Shown here: positions 11,503 to 21,957 of the stretch, piece after piece | Numbering within the stretch: the stretch's first letter is position 1 | Layout: the number at the start of each line of letters is the position of its first letter | Assembly (NCBI RefSeq): GCF_011386835.1 | Contig: NC_088791.1 | Coordinates: forward strand, 52,719,498 to 52,783,497 | Direction of reading: 5' to 3' | DNA: 64,000 nucleotides | Source: Chrysemys picta bellii | Lineage: Eukaryota; Chordata; Testudines; Emydidae | Program-made: the position numbers and the translations under genes | Notes under the pieces: generated by a model | What the model saw: only the letters and a program-made list of their open reading frames with translations | The model's database searches: none | Told to the model about the DNA's origin: nothing

Positions 11503-11945
11503 TGGACTTGTGATTAAGGCACTGGACTGGGACTCAAGAAACTCCATTGACCTTGGGCAACTCACACTCTCTGTATGCCTCAATATCTACCAAATGGGGG
11601 AAAATACCTCCCTACTTCACAAGGATGTTATGAGGATAACATAATGTTATAACATAATAATAAATAAATAAAGATATCCTATCTCCTAGAACTGGAAGGG
11701 ACCTTGAAAGGTCATTGAGTCCAGCCCCCTGCCTTCACTAGCAGGACCAAGTACTGATTTCGCCCCAGATCCCTAAGTGGCCCCCTCAAGGATTGAATTC
11801 ACAACCCTGGCTTTAGCAGGCCAATGCTCAAACCACTGAGCTATCCCTCCCCCCTAATGATATGATCACATAATTGATTAATGTTTGTGAGGGGCTCAGA
11901 TACTCCAGAGTTGGGGCAATATAAATAGACAGATAGATAGATGTC
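11503..11945 (+). mobile_element. MIR-type core SINE, split by a Cry SINE
   Basis: The left part (11503-11650) shows the tRNA-like head (AAGGCACTGGACTGGGACTC), the core (CCTTGGGCAACTCAC) and the CCTCAATATCTACCAAATGG block typical of tetrapod MIR. The 3' part resumes at about 11866 (GAGGGGCTCAGATACTCCAG, then AATATAAATAGACAGATAGA). The two pieces are separated by the Cry SINE. An ancient inactive copy. Confidence 0.6.
11655..11862 (-). mobile_element. Cry-type tRNA-derived SINE
   Basis: On the minus strand the element starts GGGAGGGATAGCTCAGTGG (A-box TAGCTCAGTGG), continues through GCATTGGCCTGCTAAAGCCA and GGTTGTGAATTCAATCC (degenerate B-box), then the CCACTTAGGGATCTGGGGC body. It ends in a tail toward TAGGATATCTTTATTTATTT. 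The tRNA-like head gives internal Pol III promoter boxes. A possible TSD is TAATGTTAT on the left and TAATGATAT on the right. Inserted within the MIR. Confidence 0.8.
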
Positions 11946-11999
11946 ATTTACAATATTCAGTTTGGAAGCGATATATTAAATCCTGCATCAGGACACAAG

Positions 12000-12178
12000 A
12001 CAACCTCTAACTGAGAAGTAGGAAGCCATTTCCTTATGTATTGATTTTCCTTATTTTCCCATTTCAGAGATTCTCTAATCTTCTCTGAAGCATCTGGTAA
12101 TGACCACTGTCAGAGACAGGATAGCTGACTCAATGGATCACTGGATCACTGATCCAGGATGCCAATTCTTATGTTCCT
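12000..12178 (+). mobile_element. CR1/L3-group LINE 3' tail fragment
   Basis: GAAGCATCTGGTAATGACCACTG through AGACAGGAT and the end CAATTCTTATGTTC match a LINE 3' end also present at 62575-62725. Decayed. GGATCACT is duplicated inside it. No coding part remains. Confidence 0.5.
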
Positions 12179-12189
12179 AACTAGACATA

Positions 12190-12860
12190 TCCCATATTGA
12201 TGTACAGTTCTAGTTTTTCTCTCCATGTGAAGAAGTCCCATTCTGTCTCTGCTCCTGAACTCGCTGCATCTGTCCAATGTCACATCTTCAATTATGCTCT
12301 CATACATCTCTTCCTTGATGTCACATCACAGTTGAGATTCAAACTCTTCAAAACAGAATTTTCCATTTTTCCTCTTAATTCTCTTTCATTTTGTCATCTC
12401 TGTGTCACAGTTGCTCTACTATCAACCTGGTTTGTCATGGAGAACATTTAACTCTCCTCTCCACATCCAAGTTTTCATTGTTTTTTCCTGTATATGATAA
12501 TCAAAATCTGGCCTAGCTCCTTCATCTCCAGTGCTAAAGTCCTTGGCCATATCTTGGCCATTCTCTCAGCTTAATTGTGGGACCTCTCCAGTTTCTCTAC
12601 TTCTCCACACCTTTCATTATTAAAATGAAAATCATTTTCCTCTTCTACTACTCAGACCATGCCGTCCAACTCTTATTACCCCTTTACTGTTTAGTATTTA
12701 CTGAAATCCCTCAAATGCAAGCTACTTGTATTCACCTTCAAGCCCATGTATCCTCTTCTTTTGTCTTGTCTTCTATTTCTCCTCTACCTTTTGCTCTCTA
12801 CTGTAGCCCATTAGGCCATTTTGCTAGTTTGCTATATTGCATTATATGTTTTCTTTTGGT
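12190..12860 (+). repeat. Possible L2-type LINE 3' region
   Basis: Pyrimidine-rich text with AAGTCCTTGGCCATATCTTG and CTTGTATTCACCTTCAAGCC resembles the C/T-rich 3' regions of reptilian L2 LINEs. It may continue at 13815-14190. Class is tentative; no protein motif was found. Confidence 0.3.
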
Positions 12861-12989
12861 TTGATTCATATTATTTTGTTATCATATTATATTATTAGTG
12901 AATTAGGGTATTTTCTTGGGTTTTGTTTATGTGGAATTCCAGTTTATGGTATTCAGAAGAGTTATTCATGATTATTCATAATAGTTGGC

Positions 12990-13815
12990 TGTAATGCAAG
13001 TAACCTACAGGCCTGTATCCTGTATGATTATCTAGAGCAAGTTAGTAAAAGTGTTTGTAATCTTTGGCATAGATAAATGGCCTATCGGTCACCCCCTTTA
13101 ACTTTGGAGAACTGAATGGGGAACCTAACAAAGAACTGAATCTGTTTACCTTAAGTCTGGAGCAGACTGGTAACTGCAGTGCACACCACAGAACATGGAA
13201 GTTATGAGTTAGGCCAAGGGTAATGGTTTTGGGAATGAGATAATCAATATGTATGGATATGTGTCATAATATGTTAACCTATAGAGTAAGTGTACCCGAA
13301 GATTTATGTGGGTGAGGAAATAAGATATGGGCATGGTAGTTTGGGCCTAGATTTTGGCAGTGGGCAGTACTGGGACCCTATAAGGGGGCAAACAACCATG
13401 CAGGAGGGGTCGCTTTTTCCTATCTTCTATCAAGCTATCAGCTCAGCTTCACAATAGAGCCTAGCTACTCAACACTTGAACCTAACCCCTACCAACTTGG
13501 GAAGCCTGGACCATCAGTTCCTCGGGCATGCCAGAGTCAAGGCTGGTCCTCTGTCTCCTACTACCAGGTCTTCAGGGAAGGGTGTGAGTATGCTAGCTTA
13601 AGTAGTCTTTTAGACCAGAAATGTTACCACCAGGGGTCATAGAATTGTATTACTTCTTTGTGACTCTGTGTTTTATACCGTTTATGCCTCTTTCATTTAT
13701 TTTAATAAAGATCTTAACAAGATGGTGTTATCCTCAGTATAAGTGTCCTTGCCATACACCCCGAGAGTCCTCTGATGATATTGAACTCTCTGTGTTCTCT
13801 ATCCCTGTAGCCTGA
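12990..13815 (+). mobile_element. Candidate solo LTR
   Basis: Features suggestive of a retroviral-type LTR: a TATA-like CCCTATAAGGGGG at about 13376, a pyrimidine-rich R/U5-like stretch, and AATAAA at 13703 followed by a G/T-rich region. It lies between two L2-like blocks. No internal genes, and exact ends and target duplication were not found, so this is a weak call. Confidence 0.3.
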
Positions 13816-14079
13816 ATTGGGACAAGTACCTAAAATATCTTCTGATCAGATCAGTGGCGAGCCAAAATAAACTAGCCCATAAATTCAGGTCAACCCTACT
13901 CTTCTTCATCTCCTTCAACTTTCCATTTTTAGTATATCATCATTCAGATCTATATGAATGGACTAAACACCCTCTCTCTGTTCCTGCAAAGCCTTTCTCA
14001 GAACTCACTTTTTCTCAGAAATTCTTCCACCTTGTTCTTGTTACCACTATTCTACACATGCTTTTCCATGTGTCCCGTG

Positions 14080-14190
14080 TCTTGTCTTTGTTTCTTTTGT
14101 CTGTCTTGTATTACAAGCTCTTCAGCTTGTACAATGTACTTACATTTATGGTGCTATATAAATGATTAATAATAATAATTAATAATACCA
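14080..14190 (+). repeat. L2-like LINE 3' end
   Basis: CTTGTATTACAAGCTCTTCA, then GGTGCTATATAAATGATTAA and AATAATAAT, the style of L2-like tails ending in short tandem repeats. Confidence 0.35.
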
Positions 14191-14391
14191 TCTGGACTAT
14201 TAAGTAGTAATAACCCTGTGAGCATCAGCCCTTTAATTTGCAGATAATTATTTCATAAACTGCAATAGTGGCGAACAGAGGGAGTTTGCCTGGGCGATCG
14301 CCTGGGGGGAGTTCCCACAGAGCTTTTTGCCTTTCAGGCATCTGTGAGCAGTAAATACAACATCTGAAGAGCCTCTTAGAAGGAAGACAAT

Positions 14392-15381
14392 ATGGATAGT
14401 GAGCGATCAGCTGTTGTGACCTGCACAGGATGTGCCATGTTTGTCTTTCTCCCAGAGGATAGAAGCAATTTCATCTGTACGAAGTGCAAGCTGGTCTCCA
14501 TATTGGAAGAGAAGGTTAAAGGACTAGTGTATCAACCCTGCATCGCATCAGAGAAAATGAAGACTTTCTGGATAGAAGTTAGCATTTGGTACTGCAGGCA
14601 CAGCATGCTGAAGAATCAGAGAGGGCAGTGCAGAACGGGAAAGAAAATTGGCAGCATGTGACCTCTAGAAGAAGAAAGAGGAGAACTCATATACCCCCCA
14701 ATGCAGATGGAGGTAAGAAACTGTTTTCAGGCTCTCTGCACAGGTACTACAGTGGAGAATGGTTTGGAAGAGTCATCTGCGGGAAGGGATCAGGCCCCAT
14801 CGACCCGAAGGCATGGGATGCATTTTCCTAGGGATGGGGGTTCCAGGACCACTACTTCCAAGAGGAGGAGATGGGTGGTGGTGGTTGGGGACTCCTTCTT
14901 AAGGGGGAAAGAGTCATCTATCTGCCATCAAGACTGGGAAACTCAAGATGTGTTCTGCTTGCCTTGAGCTAGAATTCAGGATGTGATGGAGTGTCTGCTG
15001 TGACTAATCAAGCCCTCGGACTGCTACCCCTTCCTACTTCTCCACGTGGGCACCAATGATATTGCCAAGAATGACCTTGAGTGGGTCACTGCAGACTATG
15101 TGGCTCTGGGAAGAAGGATAAAAGAGTTTGAGGCACAAGTCATGTTCTCGTCCATCCTCCATGTTGAAGGAAAAGGCCCAGGTAGGAACCATTGAAATGT
15201 GAGGTTGTGCAGGTGGTTTCGGAGAAAGGGCTTTGGATTCTTTGACCATGGGATGTTGTTTCAGGAAGAAGGATTGCTAGGAAGAGATGGACTCCACCTA
15301 ATGAAGAGAGGGAAGAGCGTCTTCACAGGCAGGCTTGTTAACCTAGTGAGGAGGGCTTTACACCAGTGGATGGAGATCTAA
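14392..15381 (+). pseudogene. CR1 ORF1 (zinc finger plus SGNH esterase), four TGA stops
   Basis: One frame spans 330 codons from the ATG at 14392 to TAA at 15379. It is broken only by four in-frame stops, all TGA (14659, 14965, 15001, 15193). The N-terminus shows a C-x2-C ... C-x2-C finger (TCTGCAMFVFLPED and CTKC), like the PHD/zinc-type motif of CR1 ORF1. The middle carries VVVVGDSFLRG near 14880-14905 (canonical GDSLLRG), HVGTND near 15043-15060, and DGLHL near 15285, corresponding to the Ser, Asn and Asp-x-x-His blocks of SGNH-type esterases found in CR1 ORF1. The family protein is thought to bind nucleic acid and hydrolyse acyl esters. No frameshift was seen. ORF2 follows after the deletion. 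Confidence 0.8.
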
Positions 15382-15436
15382 GAATTAGAAGGGGAGATCT
15401 AAGAATTAGAAGGGGATCTAAGAATTAGAAGGGGAA
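15364..15436 (+). repeat. Three-copy 21-22 bp tandem repeat at CR1 deletion junction
   Basis: The unit GATCTAAGAATTAGAAGGGG occurs three times in a row between the ORF1 end and the residual endonuclease sequence. The first two units are separated by two extra bases (GA). Confidence 0.85.
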
Positions 15437-15439
15437 GTA

Positions 15440-17611
15440 GAAGTGGGTGGCAACCTGGGCAGCTGTGACCATGAGATGGTCGAGTTCAGGATCCTGACAA
15501 AAGGAAGAAAGGAGAGCAGCAGAATACGGACCCTGGACTTCAGAAAAGCAGACTTTGACTCCCTCAGGGAACTGATGGGCAGGATCCCTTAGGAGGCTAA
15601 TATGAGGGGGAATGGAGTCCAGAAAAGCTGGCTGTATTTTAAAGAAGCCTTATTGAGGGTGCAGGAACAAACCATCCCAATGTACAGAAAGAATAGCAAA
15701 TATGGCAGGCGACCAGCTTGGCTTAACAGAGAAATCTTCGGTGGCCTTAAACACAAAAAGGAAGCTTACAAGAAGTGGAAACTTGGACAGATGACAAAGG
15801 AGGAGTATACAAATATTGCTCGAGCATGCCGGGGTGTAATCAGGAAGACAAAAGCACAGTTGGAGTTGCAGCCAGCAAGGGATGTGAAGGGTAACAAGAA
15901 GGGTTTCTACAGGTATGTTAGCAACAAGAAGAAGGTCAGGGAAAGTGTGGGGCCCTTAATGAAAGGGGGAGGCAACCTAGTGACAGATGATGGGGAAAAA
16001 GTTGAAGTACTCAATGCTTTTTTTTTTTTGCCTCAGTCTTCACAGACAAGGTCAGCTCCCATACTGCTGCACTGGGCAGCACAGTATGGGGAGGAAATGA
16101 GCAGCCCTCAGCGGTGAAAGAACAGGTTAAGGACTATTTAGAAAAGCCGGACATGCACAAGCCCATAGGGCTGGATGTAATGCAGCTGAGGGTGCTGAGG
16201 GAGTTCTCTGATGCAATTGCAGAGCCATTGGCCATTATCTTTGAAAACTCGTGGCGATCGGGGGGATTGGAAAAAGGCAAATATAGTGCCCATTTTAAAA
16301 AAGGGAAGAAGGAGAACCCGGGGAACTATAGATGGGTCAGCCTCACCTCCGTCCCCAGAAAAATCATAGAGCAGGTCCTCAAGGAATCCATTTTGAAGGA
16401 CTTGAAGGAGGGGAAGGTGACCAGGAACAGTCAATAGGCTGGATTCACCATGGGCAAGTCATGCCTAACCAACCTGATTGCCTTCTATGATGAGATAACT
16501 GGCTCTGTGGATACGGGGAAAGCGGTGGACATGATATACCTTGTCTTTAGCAAAGCTTTAGATACAGTCTCCCACAGTATTCTTGCCAGCAAGTTAAATA
16601 AGCATGGTTTGGATGAATGGACTATAAGGTGGATAGAAAGCGGGCTAGATCATTGGGCTCAATGGGTAGTGATCAGTGGCTCGATGTTTAGTTGGCAGCC
16701 GGTATCAAGCAGGGTGCCCCAGGGGTCGGTTCTGGGGCCGGTTTTGTTCAACATCTTTATTAATGATCTGGATGATGGAATGGATTGCACCCTCAGCAAG
16801 TTCATGGATGACACTAAGCTGGGGGGAGAGGTAGATACGCTGGAGGGTAGGGATAGGGTCCAGAGTGACCTAGAAAAATTGAAGGATTGGGCCAAAAGAA
16901 ATCTGATGAGGTTCAACAAGGACAAGTGCGGTGTCCTACACTTAGGATGGAAGAATCCTATGCACTGCTACAGGCTGGGGACCGACTGGCTAAGTGGCAC
17001 TTCTGCAGCAAAGGACCTGGGGATTACAGTGGATGAGAAGCAGGATATGAGTCACGAGTGTGCCCTTGTTGCCAAGAAGGCTAATGGCATATTGGGCTGC
17101 ATTAGTAGGAGCATTGCCTGCAGATTGATGGAAGTGATTATTCCCCTGTATTCGGCACTGGTGAGGCCACATCTGGAGTAATGTGTCCAGTTTTGGGCCT
17201 CACGCTACAGAAAGGATGTTGACAAATTGGAGAGAGTCCAGTGGAGGGCAACGGAAATTATTAGAGGGCTGGGGCACATGACTTATGAGGAGAGGCTGAG
17301 GGAACTGGGCTTATTTAGTCTGCAGAAGAGAATAGCGAGGGGGGATTTGATAGCAGCGTTCAACTACCTGAAGGGTGGAGGGGGGTTCCAAAGAGGCTGG
17401 AGCTAGGCTGTTCTCAGTGGTGGCAGATGACAGAACAAGGAGTAATGGGCTCAAGTTGCAGTGGGGGAGGTCTAAGTTGGATATTAGGAAAAACGATTTC
17501 ACTAGGAGGGTGATGAAGCACTGGAATGGGTTACCTAGGGAGGTGGTGGAATCTCCATCCTTAGAGGTTTTTAAGGCCCGGCTTGACAAAGCCCTGGCTG
17601 GGATGATTTAG
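15440..17611 (+). pseudogene. CR1 ORF2 reverse transcriptase, broken
   Basis: ORF2 normally encodes an APE-type endonuclease followed by a reverse transcriptase. Here only the endonuclease end ([10 protein letters not shown], about 15460-15490) remains. RT segments lie in at least three frames: 15602-16030 (RRPAWLNREI, then YKKWKLGQ), 16114-16437 (IFENSWRSGG, KKENPGNYRWVSLTSV) and 16450-17181. In the last, motif A reads YLVFSKALDTVSH, so the catalytic aspartate (YLDFSKAFD in the family) is Val. Motif B (SRVPQGSVLGP) and motif C (FMDDTKL) remain. Downstream frames 17182-17611 carry the C-terminal HWNGLPREVV block. An internal TAG at 16435-16437, frameshifts and the lost catalytic residue make it dead. 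It shares its family with the copy at 28.3 kb, which keeps motif A. Confidence 0.9.
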
Positions 17612-17700
17612 TTGGGGTTGGTCCTGCTTTAAGCAGGGGGTTGAACTAGATGACCTCCTGAGATTTCCTCCAACCGTAATATTCTATGATTCTATGAATA

Positions 17701-18659
17701 TTTAAAGATATAATTAAATAGTATAATTTCAAAAAAGAAAATATTTCTGGTTATTAAAAATTATATAGAATATAATATTTTGTCTTAGCTGGGGCTTTTT
17801 AGTAACAATTTGAATTTAGATCACATGTAAAATGTGATATTAATAAAATGATACATTAATAAATAGTAATCATAATATGTTTGACCATACCCAATGTTGA
17901 CATTGGAAAAAGTGATGATGACAGATGAATGAAAATTGCCACCTGTTATAACATAATACATGAAAATGTATTTTCTTACTCTATATCTCCCAAGACAAAA
18001 ATGTAGAATTGTTGCTTGCGAATTAACTGTAAAAGAAGGTGGAATGATTGGCTGAGTTACCTCTAATGTCACAGTGGCCTCACATAAGAGTTACCCTAAC
18101 TGTAGACCTAACCCTGCCTGTAGCCTGTATAATCATAACAAGTATATACAAGTTTAATTACAAACTAATGTATTCAGATATAACCTAAACATAAGATTTC
18201 AATGAATTTTGAGCAATTTTAATTGATTTTAACTCATAAATGAATTATGGTACATATTTATAAATTTACAGAAAATGTATTTTGTGCTCAATGAATCAGT
18301 GCTATAAGTTTCAGGAAGATCTACTTTATTTTACATGCATAACAAAAAAGCTTGCATCCCAGCTTTAAATGCAAAAGGGAATTTATCCTTAACTATGAAG
18401 TCACAGAACGAGCTTCCATAATACAAGCATTATGGGTAAAATTTAATGTAGTGGGTTCCAGTTTATGATTTTGTGCAAACGCAAAGAGTTGTGTGTACAC
18501 TTTTGAAGCACTAACACCCATGTTGGGACTTACTACATTTACACACACAAAAAACTGTTTGTGTGCACAAGTTTTAGAACCTACCAGCTTCATGAACAGA
18601 TGTTAGTGACTGAAAAAAACAGGTGTGACTATTTACACATGCAAAAAAGACAGTTATAC
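17701..18659. other. No gene recognised
   Basis: AT-rich, unassigned. Confidence 0.6.
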
Positions 18660-18757
18660 CCCTACTCATGTTGAGCAGCAACTTAAGGTCTAAATTGTCC
18701 CACTGAAAGTCAATGGGGCTATTTGTGGAATATGGTGCTACTCAGTGTGAATAAGAA
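18660..18757. repeat. Small hairpin repeat (MITE-like)
   Basis: Left CCTACTCATGTTGAGCAG and the complement of the right end, CTTATTCACACTGAGTAG, are inverted partners around AGTCAATGGGGC. No coding capacity. Confidence 0.45.
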
Positions 18758-20059
18758 TATCAAAATCAGGATCAAAATGAGGCCAATATTAAGTCCCTTT
18801 GAAAATCAAGTTGTTAAAACACATTGTAAAGGGTAGACACAACATCACTGAGGAAGTATTTCTAGATAATTTGTTTCCAAAACATGGTATAATACAGATA
18901 ATTTATTCAAAAACTCTATCTCTTTGAGTCATTATTGTTTCAATACTTATAAATGTTACTTTAAAGAGCCACTGTGAAGAAAATAGAATTTCATAAGTAA
19001 CCAAAGCAGTCTTGCCATTGAATAGCATCTTCATTTATTAATGAAGCAGCACAGATACATAGAACACATTTTTAAAAGTTTTAGATAAATCATCCTATCA
19101 AAGACATCGAGATAAGAGGAATCAATGTGAATTGTTATTTTGACAGGGCACTTTTTCCCATTATTTAGTTTACACATCTTCTGAAAAAACAGAAAACAAT
19201 CAAATGCTTGTGGTGATACTATGGATAGAAGGTGGGAAGCCTTGTACTCACATCAGAGGACAAGTTAACAGTGTGTTTCTTCATACTTTGCTAAAAACTT
19301 CTTGTTTAAACCAGATTGTTTCATCAAATTCAAGTTGTTATGTTTCTGACAATTACCATAATATTTGATTTGCCCTCATTACGTATTAACTATTCAACCT
19401 TTGTTCTTTGACAATTCCTAGACTTGGTTGAATGACTTAAATATTGGGCCAGATTCATCAGTATTTTCTAGCAGTGCAAAACAGCTGCAAACCTGCCAGA
19501 ACTGGGTGGTTAAACCTGATTTATGGTTGCTTTGCCATCTCATCTGATTTTATATCTACTTTGTGTTGCCAGGGTTGCATGAAGTAGCCAGAGAATACTA
19601 GTAAATCTGCGCTCTAATTTACAATATTAGTTATACTTACAAGCAGGCCTGGGGAATGGAGAGCCTGATCTGCAATCCTTGCTAATATAGGACCTGATTC
19701 AAAGCGAGAGGGTCTTCCCATTATTTTTAAAGGGTTTTGGATTAAGGTCTTGAGCAATGCTTACTCATGTGTGTTCTCTTTTGGGAGCTAATGTGACTAT
19801 TTGCTTATAAATATGACTTACATGAGTCAGCATTGCAGTATCAGTGCCATTATTAGTTGAAATCATCCTTAATAACTAGATGCACTGTATTTCAGAATCC
19901 AACTTAGTGGCAGAGTGTGCTAAAAATGACCTCCTGTGGTCAAACCATTCTAAGGAGAACTCCTTGCCTGAAGCTATGTATCTGGTGAAGCAGTGTTTTG
20001 CACTTCTACAGGGTCTTTAATCTGGTGGGCCTCAACAAGATTTGCAAGCATTGAAAAGG
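18758..20059. other. No gene recognised
   Basis: AT-rich, unassigned. Confidence 0.6.
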
Positions 20060-20290
20060 ATTGGTTGACCTAAAGATGTTTAAATCACCTCCAAGGGAGG
20101 TCAGAAGTCTATGTGTGGAAGTGTGGCTATTCCAATGACCCAAACGCATGGTGACTGTGGTGAAACACAAACCATGGGACATCTGTTGGTCTGCCAACTC
20201 CTGGAGGAACCGTGCATCATGGAAGATCTTGCATGGCTACAGACTGGGCCATATCACATGCCCAGAACTGGAAAAACCTGTGATTGTGGT
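20060..20290 (+). pseudogene. LINE ORF2 C-terminal Cys/His fragment
   Basis: One frame reads GDCGETQTMGHLLVCQLLEEPC. This fits the C-x-C-G...Q-T-x2-HLL-x-C block found near the C-terminus of some LINE reverse transcriptases (RTE-like and related clades). A second frame continues with ATDWAISHAQNWKNL, so one frameshift lies near 20240. Upstream text around 20060-20105 may be the preceding residues but is decayed. Clade assignment is inference. Confidence 0.5.
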
Positions 20291-21639
20291 GGAAGAACAC
20301 AAGAAAAAGAAGTTTTAATCAATTGAGTATCAGGCCCTATAATTCAATCTTAATAGAATATAGTAGATATGAATATAATATTATCTTGAATCCTTAGATA
20401 TTTGCTCCTTAGTTTAGATAACTATGTTATATTTTCATATGTAAATATGTTTGTTTGTTTATTTAATTTTCCTATATGTTCCCTTTGGCCCTTATCCTGC
20501 AGACATTCTGTGTGTGGAATGGGAGTTCAAATTTGTTGTAGGAAAAATGTATTCAACTCTATTCTCTGCTATATTTAAAAAACTTACAATTGACAACTGT
20601 TCTCTGGGTTTTCATAAAAATATACCCGATTTTTATATTTATCCAAGCCTACCTGTACTTGTCATCTCTCTTTTGACTTTCGCGTTATCACATTTATTTC
20701 TATGGTCCTTTCTGACACTTAGATTTTATGAGTATTAATATAGATTTTATTTATTCTCTCTCTTCTTGTAATGCCTCCTGATTTTTTTCATTACACCTGT
20801 TCTGTACAATAGTTGATGGCAATCATCTTTCTTGAACTCATTACTTATTCTCTGAAAATGTGCCTTTTAAAATTTAATATCTTTTAACTCCTGTCTTTCA
20901 CAGATAAAATCTGATAGTAGACTCTGTAACTATATGAATTCTGAATAAGGTCATTCAGAATATATTTTCAGGATAGTTCCCTAGCAGCAGTCCATGCAGC
21001 ATGCTAGTGTTATTAAAACGTTAATGTGTTGCCATCCACAATGAATTTTATCGCTGATTGTCACAAAAAAGAGCGTACTCCCGAATTCAGCAAAATATTC
21101 ACTGGCACAAAGTAAACCAAATCTCAAATTCTGGGACTTGCAAGACATTTATTTTTCTTTTCAAACATTAAAGAGTTATTGGGAACAAAATAGTATAATG
21201 CAGATGGGCACACTACTAATGATACTGCAGTGTGCTATATGTAGCATTTTTTGTAGAGCACATATAACAAGGACTCCAGAGCAAACAATTTATCTTTAAG
21301 CTTCAGACCTCCTGGGAATAACATTCTAAATGAAGAAACACAATTCTTTCTCTGTTTCCTGCCACAACTTTAAATAGAAAATATGTGTTTCTACTATAGC
21401 CAGAGGTCTTTGTTCAAAGAGGTCTTTCTAAAATGTGAATGTCTCAACATTTACTTTGAATTACCTTGGGTAGATGTTAAATTATGTGAATTTAAAGATT
21501 TTTTTCTGTGTACTTAATGCATTATTAAGACCTTTTTTTATTCTGTCTCTCAGGAGGCTTTTCAACTGTGATGTTATTGTAACTGCTATTTCCTACCTAG
21601 CTGTTCCTCAGATTCTACCCTTTTAAAATTTACCTGATA
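20291..21639. other. No gene recognised
   Basis: AT-rich, unassigned. Short open frames only. Confidence 0.6.
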
Positions 21640-21957
21640 TCAGACACCAGGAGGAAGGTCCTGTGGTGAGAATAAGGAAGGTGTTTGGAGGAGGCCATGG
21701 GGAAGTAGCCCAGGGAGTTGTAGCTGTCATGCAGCTGTTACAGGAGGCACTATAGACAGCTGCAGTCCACAGGGCCCTGGGCTGGAACCCGAAGTAGAGG
21801 GCGGGCCCGGGTTCCCCCCAAACCTCCCAATTGACCTGGACTGTGGGTTCTTCCAGAGGGGAAGGTCTCTGGGCTGTTCCCCAACCCACATGGTGAATCT
21901 CTGAGGCAAGAAAAGTGCAGGACCCACCAAGATAGAGGAGGAACTTTGTCACACATG
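21640..21957. repeat. GC-rich LTR-like interspersed repeat
   Basis: A G/C-rich island in AT-rich flanks with GTCATGCAGCTGTTACAGGA, CCTGGGCTGGAACCCG and the end ACTTTGTCACACATGG. I recognise this as a turtle LTR-type (probably gypsy) repeat by its general form. The terminal CACA followed by TGG would fit an LTR end plus primer-binding site. The open frames here (up to 109 codons, minus) are by-products of GC content. Confidence 0.35.

Larger units (their letters stand above)
14270..17700 (+). mobile_element. CR1 LINE, internally deleted, inactive
   Basis: Contains a 5' untranslated region, ORF1 remnant (14392-15381), the end of the endonuclease region (about 15440), the reverse transcriptase remnant, and a 3' UTR ending AGATGACCTCCTGAG and then ATTCTATGATTCTATGA. 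That 3' octamer repeat is the CR1 hallmark. Most of the endonuclease is missing at a junction occupied by a three-copy 21-22 bp tandem repeat. CR1 elements retrotranspose by target-primed reverse transcription. This copy cannot act because both ORFs are broken. Confidence 0.9.

Noticed and set aside
16450..17181. 243-codon frame as a possible host gene
   Set aside because: It is CR1 reverse transcriptase (motifs B and C) within an element that has a CR1 3' tail.
21623..21956. Three overlapping minus-strand frames up to 109 codons
   Set aside because: They fall in a GC-rich LTR-like repeat with all three frames open at once and no domain.
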